The notes under the pieces are model-generated. The model was not told where the DNA came from. It did not search any database and was given only the letters and a program-made list of their open reading frames with translations. From the NCBI GenBank assembly GCA_965644295.1, contig CBFFRP010000349.1, positions 1-58,439 on the forward strand: 58,439 bases of DNA, written 5' to 3'. This document shows, piece by piece, positions 33,808 through 46,072 of this stretch (its first letter is position 1; each line of letters starts with the position of its first letter). The translations under genes were made by a program, and so were the position numbers. This stretch comes from Paraphysomonas bandaiensis. Its lineage: Eukaryota; Chrysophyceae.

Positions 33808-34286
33808 GTTGTGGCGTAGATATGTGGCGTATAAGGGGTAAATGCACACTATTGTGAAGCTAAATATGACAGAAGCAACATCCTTTTGCTCGCAGCCTCA
33901 CGTATGATATAGTTCATATATACATACATACACACATGCTGCATCACGAGCTGCTGATGATGATGTACGAATAGTTAATAGATTCGGCGAATGCTGTATA
34001 AAAATAAGCATATACTGTACGTATATGCTGTATACAATATGTGTGAGTCCATATCTGCTGCTGGTAATGTCGTATTCCTATTGTAGTATGAGTATGCAGT
34101 GTATAAGAAGCAGCTGTTGGTGAAAGAAGACTGAAGACTGAAGACACACACTTTCACTTCAGACTTCACACCAACTCCATCTAAATTTATGCATATAGCA
34201 TCTCGCACATATAAATATTGCCTCTAGTATACCTCCTATACACCCTGCTTGTAATGTGGTATAGGCTACAATAAACTCTCATTGAT
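33808..34286. promoter_or_regulatory. Shared 5' region of ALDH7 and PPC-repeat genes
   Basis: 479 bp between divergent genes. It contains ATACATACATACACACATG at 33921, and GCTGTATAAAAATA, ATACTGTACGTATATGCTG and CTAGTATACC-like strings at 33990-34050 and 34225-34245, similar to other head-to-head spacers here. Confidence 0.35.
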
Positions 34287-37200
34287 ATGGCAGCATTATT
34301 GTTTTATATTTTCTTATTCCTAAGCCAATATGCAACTGTAGAAAGTTCCTGTGAAACATTTAATACAAAATGTAGTGCTACAATAGGAACAACACTGTCT
34401 TCTGGATCCTCTGGAGAAGAAGATTTCCTTCTAGATAAACATGGAACGTTATACTTTGCATTTAATGTAAGTTACGTAGATCGTCTATGATGATATTTAA
34501 TTATTGTGTATATAGCAACCTGAAAATTCTCCAAGTGTAAAGATATTAACGTCTATAAACTATGGAAACATTGAAATATTCGCTGCGATTGGCAAACGTG
34601 TGTCTCCTACTAGCTATGATTTGAAGGCGGATAGACTGCAGGATGTGTGTGTTGTGGTGAGTGATTATTCTCGTGCACTGATATTCAATCACTATTTGTC
34701 ATAGAATGCGAATGGGGATAGTTCAAGTCGCGTGGTGAATATTCTTATACGAGCCACTACTAGTGCGATGTTTCGTGTGATCGCCACGACTTCGTCAACA
34801 CATACTTCGTTGAAACCAGGTGCACCTCAGGTGGATACTATACGGGCCTCGGGACAAAATATGTACAAGTTTACTGCATTGTCTACAGCAAGTATGTACG
34901 TCGTAGTTACCCCTTACGTGTCGGGAGATCCAGATCTGCTAGTTACTGGCCCACGTATTAACGGAAACGCAAGGACTTGGGAGAGTTCCGAGGAGGGTGC
35001 AGACTCCGTGATGATCATTCCTACTGATGCTGAAGTGGGTGGTACTTTCACTGTAACGGTGACAGCTACCAACTCCTCCCTTTACATGATACTCGCCTCA
35101 GAGTCTACCACAACTCACCCTTCCTCGTTGCTCGGTGGATTTCCTCTCGAGGACTACGCTGAGGCGGGTACCAACTTGTACTATACCCTGCAGGTCCCAG
35201 CAGGTATGTATGCTTCACGTGATGTTCCATTAGCTGACTTCTTTTTGTGCATTAACTATAGGTCATGCGGATGTATTAGCCATGGTTACACCTGTATACG
35301 GAGATGCAGATATATTTGTCAATACTGCTGCCAAGGGCTTTTATACACAGAGCGAAGATGGGTCCTCCCAGCCTGCCACTTGGGACTCTCAGCACTCCTT
35401 TGGTACGGACTCTGTCATTATAGACCACACGCACAGTGCGTATCAGGCCGATGGAGGGGAGTATTACATCACTGTGTACGCTAGGAAAGCATGCAGATTT
35501 GTGGTCAGGGGGTTCTCCGCTGCAACTGTTGTCACATTATCTGAAGGTAGAGTGACTGAGTGGATAATTTAATGCATTTAATTGACATCTGCAGGCTCTC
35601 CGATTATTGACACTGTGTCTGCTGGAAGCTACCACTATTATCGTTTTTTGGACAACACCCCATCTCAAGACGTTGTATTCGACGTGAGTCCACTGTCAGG
35701 TGATCCAGATCTGCTTGTTGGTTGCCAAGTGGATCCTACAGGTGATGACTCGGGTTATCCCTCGAAAGCTTATCAGCATCACAACTACTCCTCTGTGAGA
35801 AGTGGGGAGGATGGACTCTTGGTGCGGCAGTCAGACACTCATGCGTGTCGTAATGGCGTATACTACCTAGCGGTGTATGCATTTACAGCCTCGAGGTTCT
35901 CGCTGACTTCAACGCATCAGGGTGGGCTTGTGACTCTTCAGGACGGTGTACCTGTACAAGCACAGGCTTATGCTGGCATTCCCCGATACTTCCGTTTCAC
36001 GATGGGGCCCGAGCCGATGCAACTGACTATTTCTCTCACTCCGAGCACGGGAGATACAGACCTGTTCGTGAAGCTTGGTGGGAGTGTTTCGCAATATACA
36101 TGGGATTACTATTCGGTCAACGGTGGCACCGCTGTAGATCAGGTTATTATTCCCGAAACGGAAGTGTGCACAAATTGTGAGGTCAGCATTCTGGTTACAA
36201 GCATGACGATGACACCATACTCTATTGTGGCGTCGCTGGAAGACACAACAATCCAGCTGGCTGATGCAGTGCCACTCAAGGAGTCCGTAGCATGGAACGC
36301 AATTCAATATTATACTCTACATTCTGCTAGTAACGGTACTGCGAGAGTGGTGCTGACAGTGCTCTCTGGAGCACCGGAGCTGTACATATCTACTAGCGAG
36401 GAAAAGCCGACCCGTACCTCTCCTGATACTGTTGTTAATACCATGGCAGCGATTGGCAATTTGCCTGTATCGCACATACCGGTGAAACCTGGAGAGGTGT
36501 TGTACATTGGAGTTGGGGGAGCAGGCTCCAATGCCTCATATACTGTAAGAGCCAACCTCCGCGAAGCAGGTGAGGTGTTTGGTATGTTGTGACTGCGTCT
36601 GAGGTTAGATAATAATATGTAGGAGTTGAGCCTCTACTTCGACTTCCTGAGGCGATGTCCCAGGCTGACAACTTGGATCGGGACGGTCCCCAGTGGAACT
36701 TCTATCAGATCAATATGCCTGCGGTTATAACTTATACCTTATTGTGTTGCGTGCTGATAGTGTTTGTTGATATAGGGTCATGAGTCTATAACTCTGAGAG
36801 CGACACCTCTTGTGGGAAATGTCGACGTCTACATATTACGTTGTCCGTATCAAACCTCGGAATGTGCTGGCACCCATGGTGATGGGGCCACGTCATACCT
36901 ACCCACCATGTCATCGTATGACGTGACCACCGCTGGACAGGAGAAAGACTTTGTTACCGTTTCTCGTAACGACGACACTGGAGTGTCCTACATAGTAGGT
37001 GTCACGTCTGACAGTCTCTACGCAGAGTACCATATCTCGATGTCTTTAGAAAGCTCTATTCTAGTACTTTCTCCGGGTACTCCAGTGACTGATCATGCGG
37101 AGAAAGGGGAATATGACTACTTTTCGGTATATGCTGAGGATACTCCCCAACAGCTGAGTCTGACTCTCACACCTCTTTCGGGGGATGCTGATATGTACAT

Positions 37201-40200
37201 CGCGACTGATACAAGGCGGCCAAATCGGACCCATTCCACCTGGACGAGCATGCGGTTCGGGGAGGACGTAGTGACGATTGATACGGAGCTGGATGAGAAG
37301 GCTTGCACTGGATGTACATACTATGTAGCTGTGTACGGATACGAGGCGAGTACCTACAGTCTTATGGCAAGTACACAGTCAACCGTGGGGCGCCTATTGG
37401 ATGGAGTTCCTATCAGCGCTCACGTTGACATGTTTGGCTATGTTCGATATACCTTCCGCAATACCTATGGCATTGCTCGGAACTTCCGGGTTGTTCTAAC
37501 CGTTCTGAGTGGATCTCCTTCACTATACATCACTCTTGATGGAAGAGTTCCCAGCTTCACGGAATATGACTATCATTCTAACGCTTGGATGACAAGCTCT
37601 GTTACAATACAACTCGCACATACAGATGAGAGATATGCACCATGTGTGGACGCGGACTGTGACATTCGCATTGCTGTTTACGGTCTTGTGTCGAGTTCCT
37701 ATACGCTCTCCATCACATCCTCAAAGTCCAGTACACTGCTTCAAATGGGTGTACCGGTGCAAGCCGAGGTGGCTGAGCTACAGGTAGATTACTTTAAGGT
37801 TCTGATGTCCGACACCACCGCAACTCTCAAGGTGTCACTAAATGAATACTCTGGGGTTGCTGTTATGTACTTGTCCTGCCACCATGAGTTCCCTAACTCC
37901 ACAGCATTCGACTGGTACTTATACCCAGCAAATAGGAATAGTGGAAATTACATCGAAGTTTCCAGATTGGAATCTATTGATAAGAGTTGCCCTTCCACTG
38001 GAGAGTTTTATGCATCAGTGAAAGGCTTGACCTCTTCTACCTACAGTATAATGGCCTCCATCACGGGAAATGTTACGGCTCAGCGACTGATACCCGGAAC
38101 TGTGGTTAATGATGCCGTAGGATTTCACGAATTCGATTACTTCTTTTACCGCCCGCAAAATGCAAATGACAAATCCAACAACCTGGAGATTACGTTGACC
38201 GCCCTTCAGGGAGATGTGGATGTGTACGTAAGTCCTAGTTGGGAGAGGCGGCCGTTTTACTCTCCGAGCACCGACGAAGTAATGTCCTTCGCACTTCGTA
38301 GTGCGGAGATTGGTAATGATAATCTCTTAATTCGCCGAAGTGATATGCGCGATATGTGTGGGAACCACGACCCTGACTGCTACATTATCATTGGAGTATA
38401 TGGATCATATGACGGAGGCGGAGTAGGGTCTACTTATCGCTTAGAGCTGACTCTGCAGGACACCACACGAACTCTGAGTAGTGGTGTGGCAGTGCGCAGT
38501 CATCTTGACCAACACGAAATTGACTACTACAAGTACACAGTGACAGCTCCAGATAAAGACGTGGTAATTGTGGTTACGCCGTTTTCTGGTGACCCTGATA
38601 TGTTTGTGTCACTGGCTCCTAATCGTCACCCATCTTATGCGAACTACACCTGGATGACGGTGAGTGAAAGTGTGTCTTTTTTGTTAAATCTTATTTTATA
38701 TTGGTGCGTGTAGGCCTTCTGGGGAGCAGATACATTGACGATTCAGCATTCCGACCTGTCCGAGTACTGTGTTCCTGTACCGAGTGAAGGCAAAAACTGC
38801 GAGTTATTTATCGCTATCTATGGGTGGCAAAACTGTTCCTACTCCATTGTTGCACAGATGGATGAGGGGGCTTTACACCCCGTTGCTCTAGTGGATGGAC
38901 AGCCTCAGAGTGGCCATGTAGCACTTGGTTCTTATGCGTACTACACCTTCTTCATAAATGATCACGATCACTCACTACTCCCAGCTGGCTTAACTATTAC
39001 TCTTACCTCTACAGATGGTGGAGACCAGGATATCTATCTACTGTTTTCGGACGAGGAGGAGCCAGGGAAGAATCACTTTGATTATGCTTCCACAAACTTT
39101 GCTGGGGTTAGTGATGAAGTGCGGGTGTCAGCGGGAGATGCCCACTATTGTATCAATTGTATGGTACATATCGCTGTTTTTGGGTTTAAGCCGGGGCACT
39201 ATTCTATCGTGGCTACCTCACGCAATGTGCAAGAATTGCAATCTGGGGTGGCAGTTGGGGGACACCTCGAGCAAGGCCAGTACCGCTACTACTCCGTACG
39301 AAACACGAACCCTACTGCCCAAATCTCTGTTTCACTGACTCCAGTTAATGGCGATCCCGATATATACATGAATATTTACTCGGCGAGCAGTGATGGGACT
39401 CCCTATGCATTTCCTACTACTTCCCGCTATACATGGCGTTCTATACACGCTGGAAATGACGAGGTGTCTTTCAACTACGCCGACGAGAACTTTTGCGTAG
39501 ATTGCACTTACGTAGTGGGCATATACTCGTATCGCAACTCCTCGTATACCCTTCTTCTTACGAACACAGATGATGCTGTTGTCAGTTTAGTCAGCAACCG
39601 ACCCCAGCTAGTGCATGTTCGCGATGTGTCAAAGTTGCGGTACTTCCGAGTGGAGTCTGGGTCATCTTCTGAGGACGTGACTGTGTCTGTAACAAACTTA
39701 GGGTCTGCACACTTAGTTATGTACATGCAAAAGTACCCCCTCGCATCCTACAATGGCTCTCTCCCGTCTCCCACCGATCCATCTAGCTACTCTTACACAA
39801 CTCTACACTCTGGCATGGACCACATATATGCGCCTGGCCCCAACAATGCGCCACAAATATACGTAGTCGGTGTGCATGCTGATGTGGCGACTAGCTTCAG
39901 CATAGTCGTATCCTCATCAGCCCGACCAGTTCTTTTGCAGTCTGGAGTGCCACAGAGCCACTATGTCAAGCAAGGAGCGATGGAACAGTTTACTTATTAT
40001 ATGGATCCAGATGTAGATATTCAGGTGTGTCGATAGATATACGACTTTCTCAGCTAACAAGTGCTGCAGGTGTCAATATCAGCGGTATCCGGTGATCCGG
40101 ACATATTTTTGTCAACCGCTCTGCCTCCACCAGTTTGTTATTCAAGCGCCGCATACTGGTGAGTTGATATAGTGTTCTTTAGCCGTGTCATGGCCTAAGC

Positions 40201-42348
40201 TGTGTTATCAGGCACGTGTCGTGTTACAATTATACATGGAGTAGTACTAGTTACACGACCGACCAAGTGGTGATATCGAAAGACTACCCTTGCTCGGCCA
40301 TTATGCCTGGCACACACGTGGTGGATAGTTGCAACCCTGCAACTGTTCTTAGTAGTGGTATTCTTCATGTAGGAGTATATGGGTACTCCACTTCGCGGTT
40401 CTTAATTATGGCTACCCGTCGCGGAGGGCATATCACCCTCTTACCTGGAAAACCTCAACTAGCCTATACCGGCCCGGGCTTTGTATGTTCGAGCAGGAAT
40501 AAAGAAAGTGGTGTATGTCAGGGGTCCTCCACTCATCAGACCCGAGTTGAGGTTGCTTATTTCTCTTTCCGCATTGATGCTAGTAGCAAAAACCCCAATG
40601 AGAATAGCGTCATGTTCACTGTGTTACCCAAATGTAATACAACCCGCTCCTCGGACGAACAGTGTATGCCGGGTTGCGACTGTGCTCCCGTAGGAATTTA
40701 TGTCATCAGCTGCTCAGCGAGCAACTGCAAAGCCAGTGACAAATATCCCTCCTATCTAGACGGGACCCATATGGCTGGTGCGACGATCACATCCGCTTCT
40801 CCGAGTATGGTACTCTCTCCTAATGTGGTCGGCACATCCACGAGTGCTTATTGTAATCCCTACGAGAAAGGTGAAGCATGTATGTACTACATTGCGGTGA
40901 TAAGTCGGCAGACTGTTGAAAGTGTTGCCTTCACTGTTGCAGCAGAGACACCTTCTGATGTCTCATTTATTTCTTGTGATTCCACCCCATCTCCTGATGG
41001 TATACGTCTTACTCGCTCAACTACTCTACCCCACGCTGATGCGAAGTTCTATGAGCTGTGCTCCAAGGCATCCGGCAGCGATAGGAACAGGGAGAGTTTG
41101 TTTGTGACGGCTGAGCAGTGCTCCGGTACTCTTGATTTATACGCATGTTCTGACAATTCGGAGAGCTGCGATTCAATTCTGCCCACGGAGAAGTCTTGGC
41201 AATTTCACGCCACTAGCGAACAGACATGTGAGAGAAAGTCCCTGGTATCTTCGCCAGTGTGCTCGGCAACTTCCTCGAGCGTACCCACCCTTGAGTTGCC
41301 CGAGAGAAACGGAAACTATCACATCAAGGTAGGTCGCTATTTACCATAGGATATTATTTCATTTAGCTCGTAGGTTAACGGCACTGGTGAGTTTTACTTC
41401 ACGGTCCAAAACTCAAAACATGGTGAGCAGCTTTCTCCATCGCTCCGCTTTGACGGAATCGACCAAATAGTTGGGGGAAAGATGACAATAGAGCGCACAT
41501 CAGGGTCCACCATGCGTTTGTACTGGCATCATATTCGTGTATTGATGCCTGGCGAGCCTGCTCTTATTAACAGTCCAAATATACGATATAAGCTGTATGT
41601 TTTTGAGCGCTCATCTGTGACTCGGGCATCTTCGCCGTATGCACTTATCCTGAGCACTCCTTGTGGCCTTGACCATGCTGCCGGGTACCTTTCCTCTTCT
41701 GGGGGGGTAAAAGTAGTTTCTTTGCCGTCAATCCAGGCAGACGACCCTGGAATGTCACACGAGATTACCGGACTTAAGAAGAATACAGAATATCTCATTT
41801 CCCTTGTGGCGGTGTGTGACAGCAATTGTCTCCGACAGGTGAGCAAGATCGCCTCCACTACCCTACTGTCCTGCAACGGTGCCGTCGAATGTAAGCCGCA
41901 GACTCACGTTTATCCGGTCGCTTCAGCTAGCACCAGCTCGCACAGTGATAGTACTGGTACTAATGACAGCAGTTCGTTGGATGGAGTCATTCTGACTACA
42001 CTGGTGATTGTTATTGCTGTGTCCATGACTCTTCTAGGAGTAGTGTACTACTACATGAAAAATAAGAAGGAAATGGATGCCCTTTCCGATTTTGAGATGA
42101 CGGACTTCAGTAGCGGATCTTCGGACCCAAGTACTACTGTTGGGGATATCCGATCTGTGTTTGGAAGCAATGGAAGCCAGCCCGCCACAAGCAAGGGACC
42201 GAGCTCTCCCAATGGAGGGGCATCAGGCCCGCGTGCTATGATGTCCCGTATGGGGCTGGAGGGTGGGGGTAAGTCACTCTTCAGTAGCTATGCCCCCTTG
42301 ATCAAGGATGAGGAGCAGGAGGACGAAGAAGTCACTATCAATCTTTAG
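34287..42348 (+). CDS. Giant type I membrane protein with about 17 PPC-like beta domains
   Basis: ATG 34287 gives a signal peptide (MAALLFYIFLFLSQYATVES); the gene ends at 42348 after about 2,400 codons. The ectodomain is a string of 110-130-residue units. Each has YY-x-F/Y, a hydrophobic strand, (L/V)TP-x-SGD-x-D-(L/I/M)-(Y/F)-(V/I), then a CxxC pair shortly before a Y-x-V-A-V-Y-G strand (for example ACTGCTYYVAVYGY, FCVDCTYVVGIYSY). This is the pre-peptidase C-terminal (PPC) fold pattern. The last units (40,500-41,330) are irregular and Cys-rich. A fibronectin III-like segment (41,480-41,880) precedes one TM helix (GVILTTLVIVIAVSMTLLGV) and a tail of about 85 residues rich in Ser/Pro with an acidic end. 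Short introns occur at about 34469-34515, 34656-34704, 35203-35261, 35548-35593, 36569-36622, 38657-38713, 40025-40069, 40159-40211 and 41330-41374. It is likely a surface adhesin or receptor; the ligand is unknown. Confidence 0.85.
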
Positions 42349-42694
42349 TTTGGGTTGTCGTACTAATATTAGAATAGCTCTCAGGGATTTAGTGGGGTGG
42401 TATTATATATAGCTGTTGAGGCGAATGACGTTAGTTGGATTATCTGGGTAGTCATTAAGTAGCTGATGATACCGTTGTTGGAAGTCCTACTTTTCGATTG
42501 TCATGTCCAGGTCTATGTTAAATATTTGATGACTGCGTATTTAAGACTTGATATCACTCAAGTTACGATGTAATATGGCACCATCTTGATATCGAAATTA
42601 ATAATTCTTGAAAAACCCTTTGCCATTGGTGTGGTACTGACCGCATTCATATTAAATGAAGCAATCTTAACAGAGCTCACACGAAACACTGATT

Positions 42695-42980
42695 TTAAAT
42701 ATTACCATTAATACCAATGGATATGTGGATCCAAATATACATATAGAAACAAGTTAATAATTTATGATCATCGATGCGGATCGAAACAACATTGGCAGTG
42801 CTATACGAATATCGTATATCGTGTTGGAATTTTGATGCAATCTTTTTGGCGCTTTCGGTTGTCTTTAAGTAAACGAATGGCGTCGTCTTCCTCCTCACTT
42901 TTCCTTCAAGTTCACCTTCGTGTGCAGGTACATTAATCAACAAGAAGCGTTGCACCTGTGCTTTCTCAGCGCTGAATTTT
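42695..42980 (-). other. Doubtful coding exon, unknown
   Basis: An open frame of about 95 codons including FLLINVPAHEGELEGKVRRK and FVYLKTTESAKKIASKFQHD looks protein-like in composition. There is a splice-like CAG/TAG boundary near 42985. A possible start exon (MASNKQFDDLIRQY, about 43095) cannot be joined without a stop. It may be a pseudogene. Confidence 0.25.
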
Positions 42981-43679
42981 GACTACTGCTCTCTCGAAAT
43001 CTGCATTTTGAACGATTTCGTGTCAGCACCCAGGTGAAATAATTTCATTCAAGGGTACTGACGAATTAAATCATCAAATTGTTTATTCGATGCCATCCTG
43101 TTGAAGAAATATGAATGATAAGTATGGCTATCCAATGCTTCTAGTCCATTATTATTGTACACACACACTACGGATCCTCTGTATTAAGGTATTCTTGCAC
43201 ACACACATGCTTCTCTTCCTCTGATAATGGTACATAACGGATACACTTATAACGTCATTTACACTACTATAATTGAATATTTCGAAGTAGTTGAATATGC
43301 TGTCACATTATATGCTATGTATCTAGACGATCGTTATATGGAAGTGTTCAGTTTGTTCTTTCCCAACGATCTTTGACATGATCTCTTGAATGCCGAGATG
43401 TTAAAATGTATACTAACCCTAATTACGATTAATAAAATGATAAAACGTTACTGTGCACATGCATCCATGCTACTGTGCTAACATCATATAATGGTATATC
43501 AACATTCTGCTCGCTTTGAGTGAAAGTGGTTGCACCTTGGTGCTTGCGATGACGCACAAGCAGCTTTCGTAGAGTTAAATTGTAGGATATTAGAGTTAAC
43601 CAATGCTTAGTTATATTGTTTGCTACATTCATCAGAAAAGGAATACTACTGGAAAACGAATTTCATCGCTAATTCATAA

Positions 43680-44085
43680 TGTAGGGAGATGGGGAGACTG
43701 TCAAGAAGTTTCCGAAGGTGCACCTGCTACAGCACAAAGAAAGATACAAGTTCAGTGCCTGCAAGATGAACGAGACATTCAAAACCTGTTTTGAAGGAGG
43801 TCATCAGAACAAGATCAGTGATCATCTAAAACTCTGTATGGGTTGTTCGAGAAGAAACTGGAGAATATATGTCTTCAATTTTGAATTGCTGCCCTGGACC
43901 AGGCAGTCACTGATGTTTCAAATATCAGTCGACTTACGGAAGAATTCTTTACTGAAGAATGCGAAGCGTTGAATTGCGGTCTGCATCAGTTTTCTGATGA
44001 TGCATATGCCATCTTATCAAGTGTTTTCCAGAAAGTGATTCGACGACACGAAGTCAAGGAAATGGATACTCGACTAGAGTACTGA
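43680..44085 (+). pseudogene. Degenerate coding remnant, unknown family
   Basis: One frame reads GDGETVKKFPKVHLLQHKER and SDHLKLCMGC. A second frame further on reads LDQAVTDVSNISRLTEEFFT and DDAYAILSSVFQKVIRRHE and ends at TGA about 44083. A stop and a frame change separate them, and I found no intron that joins them. It resembles a broken gene of unknown function. Confidence 0.3.
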
Positions 44086-44439
44086 GGTTAATTATACTGA
44101 TAAGTGTCGAAATATAATTGAGCATCAACTCGTACAAAAATTTCTGTTTTTATACTCACAAAAGAAAATAGTTGGGACACACTTTTTTGGGCTTGATTGT
44201 CTGGGCTCATTGCCCGCTTCCGATTGTTGTCTGATGTCGTTGATTCTTTGCTGTGGGTTGTTAGTTATTGTTTAGGCTTTTCTGTTCAGTGGTTATAACA
44301 GTTTATTACACAGTGTTTAGTAGCTGTGTATATTCCGTTCTTCGTACTACTACGTTGTAGAGTCAAGTGACCATCGTGTAGAGTAGAAACCTCCCCGACA
44401 ACACACAACTGTTAACACACAGGTGTTTAAGTAATTAAC

Positions 44440-45505
44440 TGTTACCACTGAACAGAAAAGCCAAAACAACAACTAACAACCCACAGCAAAGAACCAACGA
44501 CACCAGGCAACAACGAGCCCAGATAATCAAACCCAAAGTTGCATGAAGCAATAATGCAATATATACGTGTGCCACGCATCGGTATGAGAAGTCCTTTGAT
44601 GGGTTTGAATAACTCTATGTGCTTTCTCATCGTTTCGGACTCCGATATACGAATATTTTCCCACTGTTACTCACCATCGAATTTATCAGGTCAATGCACA
44701 AATTGATAAGGGGCCTCTTAGGCCTGAAATGTAAGAATGGTATGGGTGATATTTTGATACAAGTATGAATCTGTGACATTCGCTGCGAGTATTGTGTACA
44801 GGCAGCTGATATATATATGCATGCATGCATGTATTGACGCATTTAACGGTTGGAATGAGTTTGCATTGCCATGAAATGAGATCGAATATTGTCATTTTTG
44901 CTGTTTTTTTGTGGGTCTTAAATCGGTGTTTTTCTGCAAGACTCAAAAATGGGGATTTTGTTTATATGGGACTCACTCGAAAATTGGTGAATTTTGTTTT
45001 TTTGGGTTCTTAATCGGCGGATATGAATTGTATGCGTTATCGTAGTACATGTATGAGCATTATTGTAGGTTCTGGTTGCTGGTTTGTGTCTCGTGTATGA
45101 GGAGGAGTCTTCAGACTATGCGTATCGGCAGTCAGCATCTTATTTTTTCGGGAATATATTGAAGCATAAATCGTCTATATTACTGCAATACAACTACGGC
45201 TAGAATGCAGATAATTGTTGTCTCAATATTAGAGGCATCTCTGAACAAAAATATACAACGGATGCCGATATGGTAGAGGGGGGTGTCTGTCTTGCCTTCT
45301 TCTTACTCTTTATCTCGAACTAATCGATATATCGGTAAGTTAATTGATCCGATCCGCCTATTGGGGGTTTAAGAATGCAAAATACTTGGAAGCTTGTATT
45401 TCGTGATAAGTTTAGATAGTCATTCTGTTTTCTTGTTTCCATAAACAAGCATACACACGCTCTCTTTTCAGTGATCTTAGGCGTTAAAAACCAAGTTGTT
45501 CATAG
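44440..45505 (+). repeat. Diverged, inverted LTR of the 46-58 kb Ty3 family
   Basis: Read on the minus strand, this matches the LTRs at 46073-47284 at roughly 75-80%. Shared landmarks: GAGGAGGAGTCTT / AGACTCCTCCTC near 45105, TGAGCAT...CATGTACTAC near 45045, the CGAATATTGTCATTTTTG stretch near 44885, the GATATACGAATATT stretch near 44645 and the AGTGATCTTAGGC end near 45475. It is an old copy in the opposite orientation, interrupted by a copia fragment. Confidence 0.75.
45120..45290 (+). mobile_element. Copia integrase-region fragment nested in the old LTR
   Basis: About 150 bp match 12090-12235 inverted, at about 85%: CGTATCGGCAGTCAGCATC, GAAGCATAAAT and TTGTTGTCTCAATATTAGA are shared. The end codes EQKYTTDADMVE, matching EQKYTNDEDFVIE in the copia remnant at 12.1 kb. 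Confidence 0.7.
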
Positions 45506-45620
45506 AACAGAATGACTATCTAAACTTATCACAGCAAAAATACAAGCTCCCAAGTATTTTGCAACCTAAAGCTCCCAATAGGTAGATCAATTCACTTAGC
45601 TATATGATTGGTTAAAGAAT
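45350..45620. repeat. Imperfect hairpin from two opposed LTR ends
   Basis: The arm at about 45355-45435 (GGGGGTTTAAGAATGCAAAA onward) pairs with about 45505-45590 (ending CCTAAAGCTCCCAATAGG). Both arms are pieces of the Ty3 LTR in opposite orientation. The second arm is a short fragment equivalent to 46190-46260. Confidence 0.75.
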
Positions 45621-46072
45621 TATGCAGCTAGGAGGAGTACCTACAACAGTACCTGATGATGTTGTTTTATATTATACTAATATAGTAAAGATCGGATAGT
45701 TTCTACTGGAGCTACAAAGACGACAGCAACACTCCGGGGAGGAGGTTAGCCAAAATACCTCCAACGTAACAATGTAGAAGTATTATTGCCCCATATTGAC
45801 AGCGTAACTAATTACTGCGTGCGGCCCCTAGTGGGTGCGGCTGAGTGCTGCTGCGATTGCTCACCTCTATCTATGTACACATTGCTTAGTTCAGCACTAC
45901 CCCACCCGGGGTCTCACTGCATATTCAGCGCTGAATACCATGTGATAATGATGTAGCTAGTTGGGATCAGTAGGTAGCTAGCAAATAACGTATGGGACTT
46001 AAATCAAGTATTAGTTAGGTACCCACCCGACCCCCATCCGAATCTACCTAAGTACGCGCTCAGAATGGGGTA
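45621..46072. other. Left flank of the Ty3 array
   Basis: No gene seen. It ends with GGGTA just before the first LTR. Confidence 0.4.

Larger units (their letters stand above)
42349..44439. other. Gene-poor stretch with two doubtful coding remnants
   Basis: About 2.1 kb downstream of the PPC gene. Apart from the two weak coding remnants listed separately (42695-42980 minus, 43680-44085 plus), I see nothing recognisable. Confidence 0.4.

Noticed and set aside
34287-42348. Cadherin or Ig-domain interpretation of the repeated beta domains
   Set aside because: The repeated SGDxDLY and YxVAVYG strands fit PPC better; no cadherin calcium motifs or Ig Cys spacing.
45785-45960. GC-richer stretch resembling a structural RNA
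   Set aside because: No recognisable rRNA or tRNA motif; probably just spacer or old repeat.
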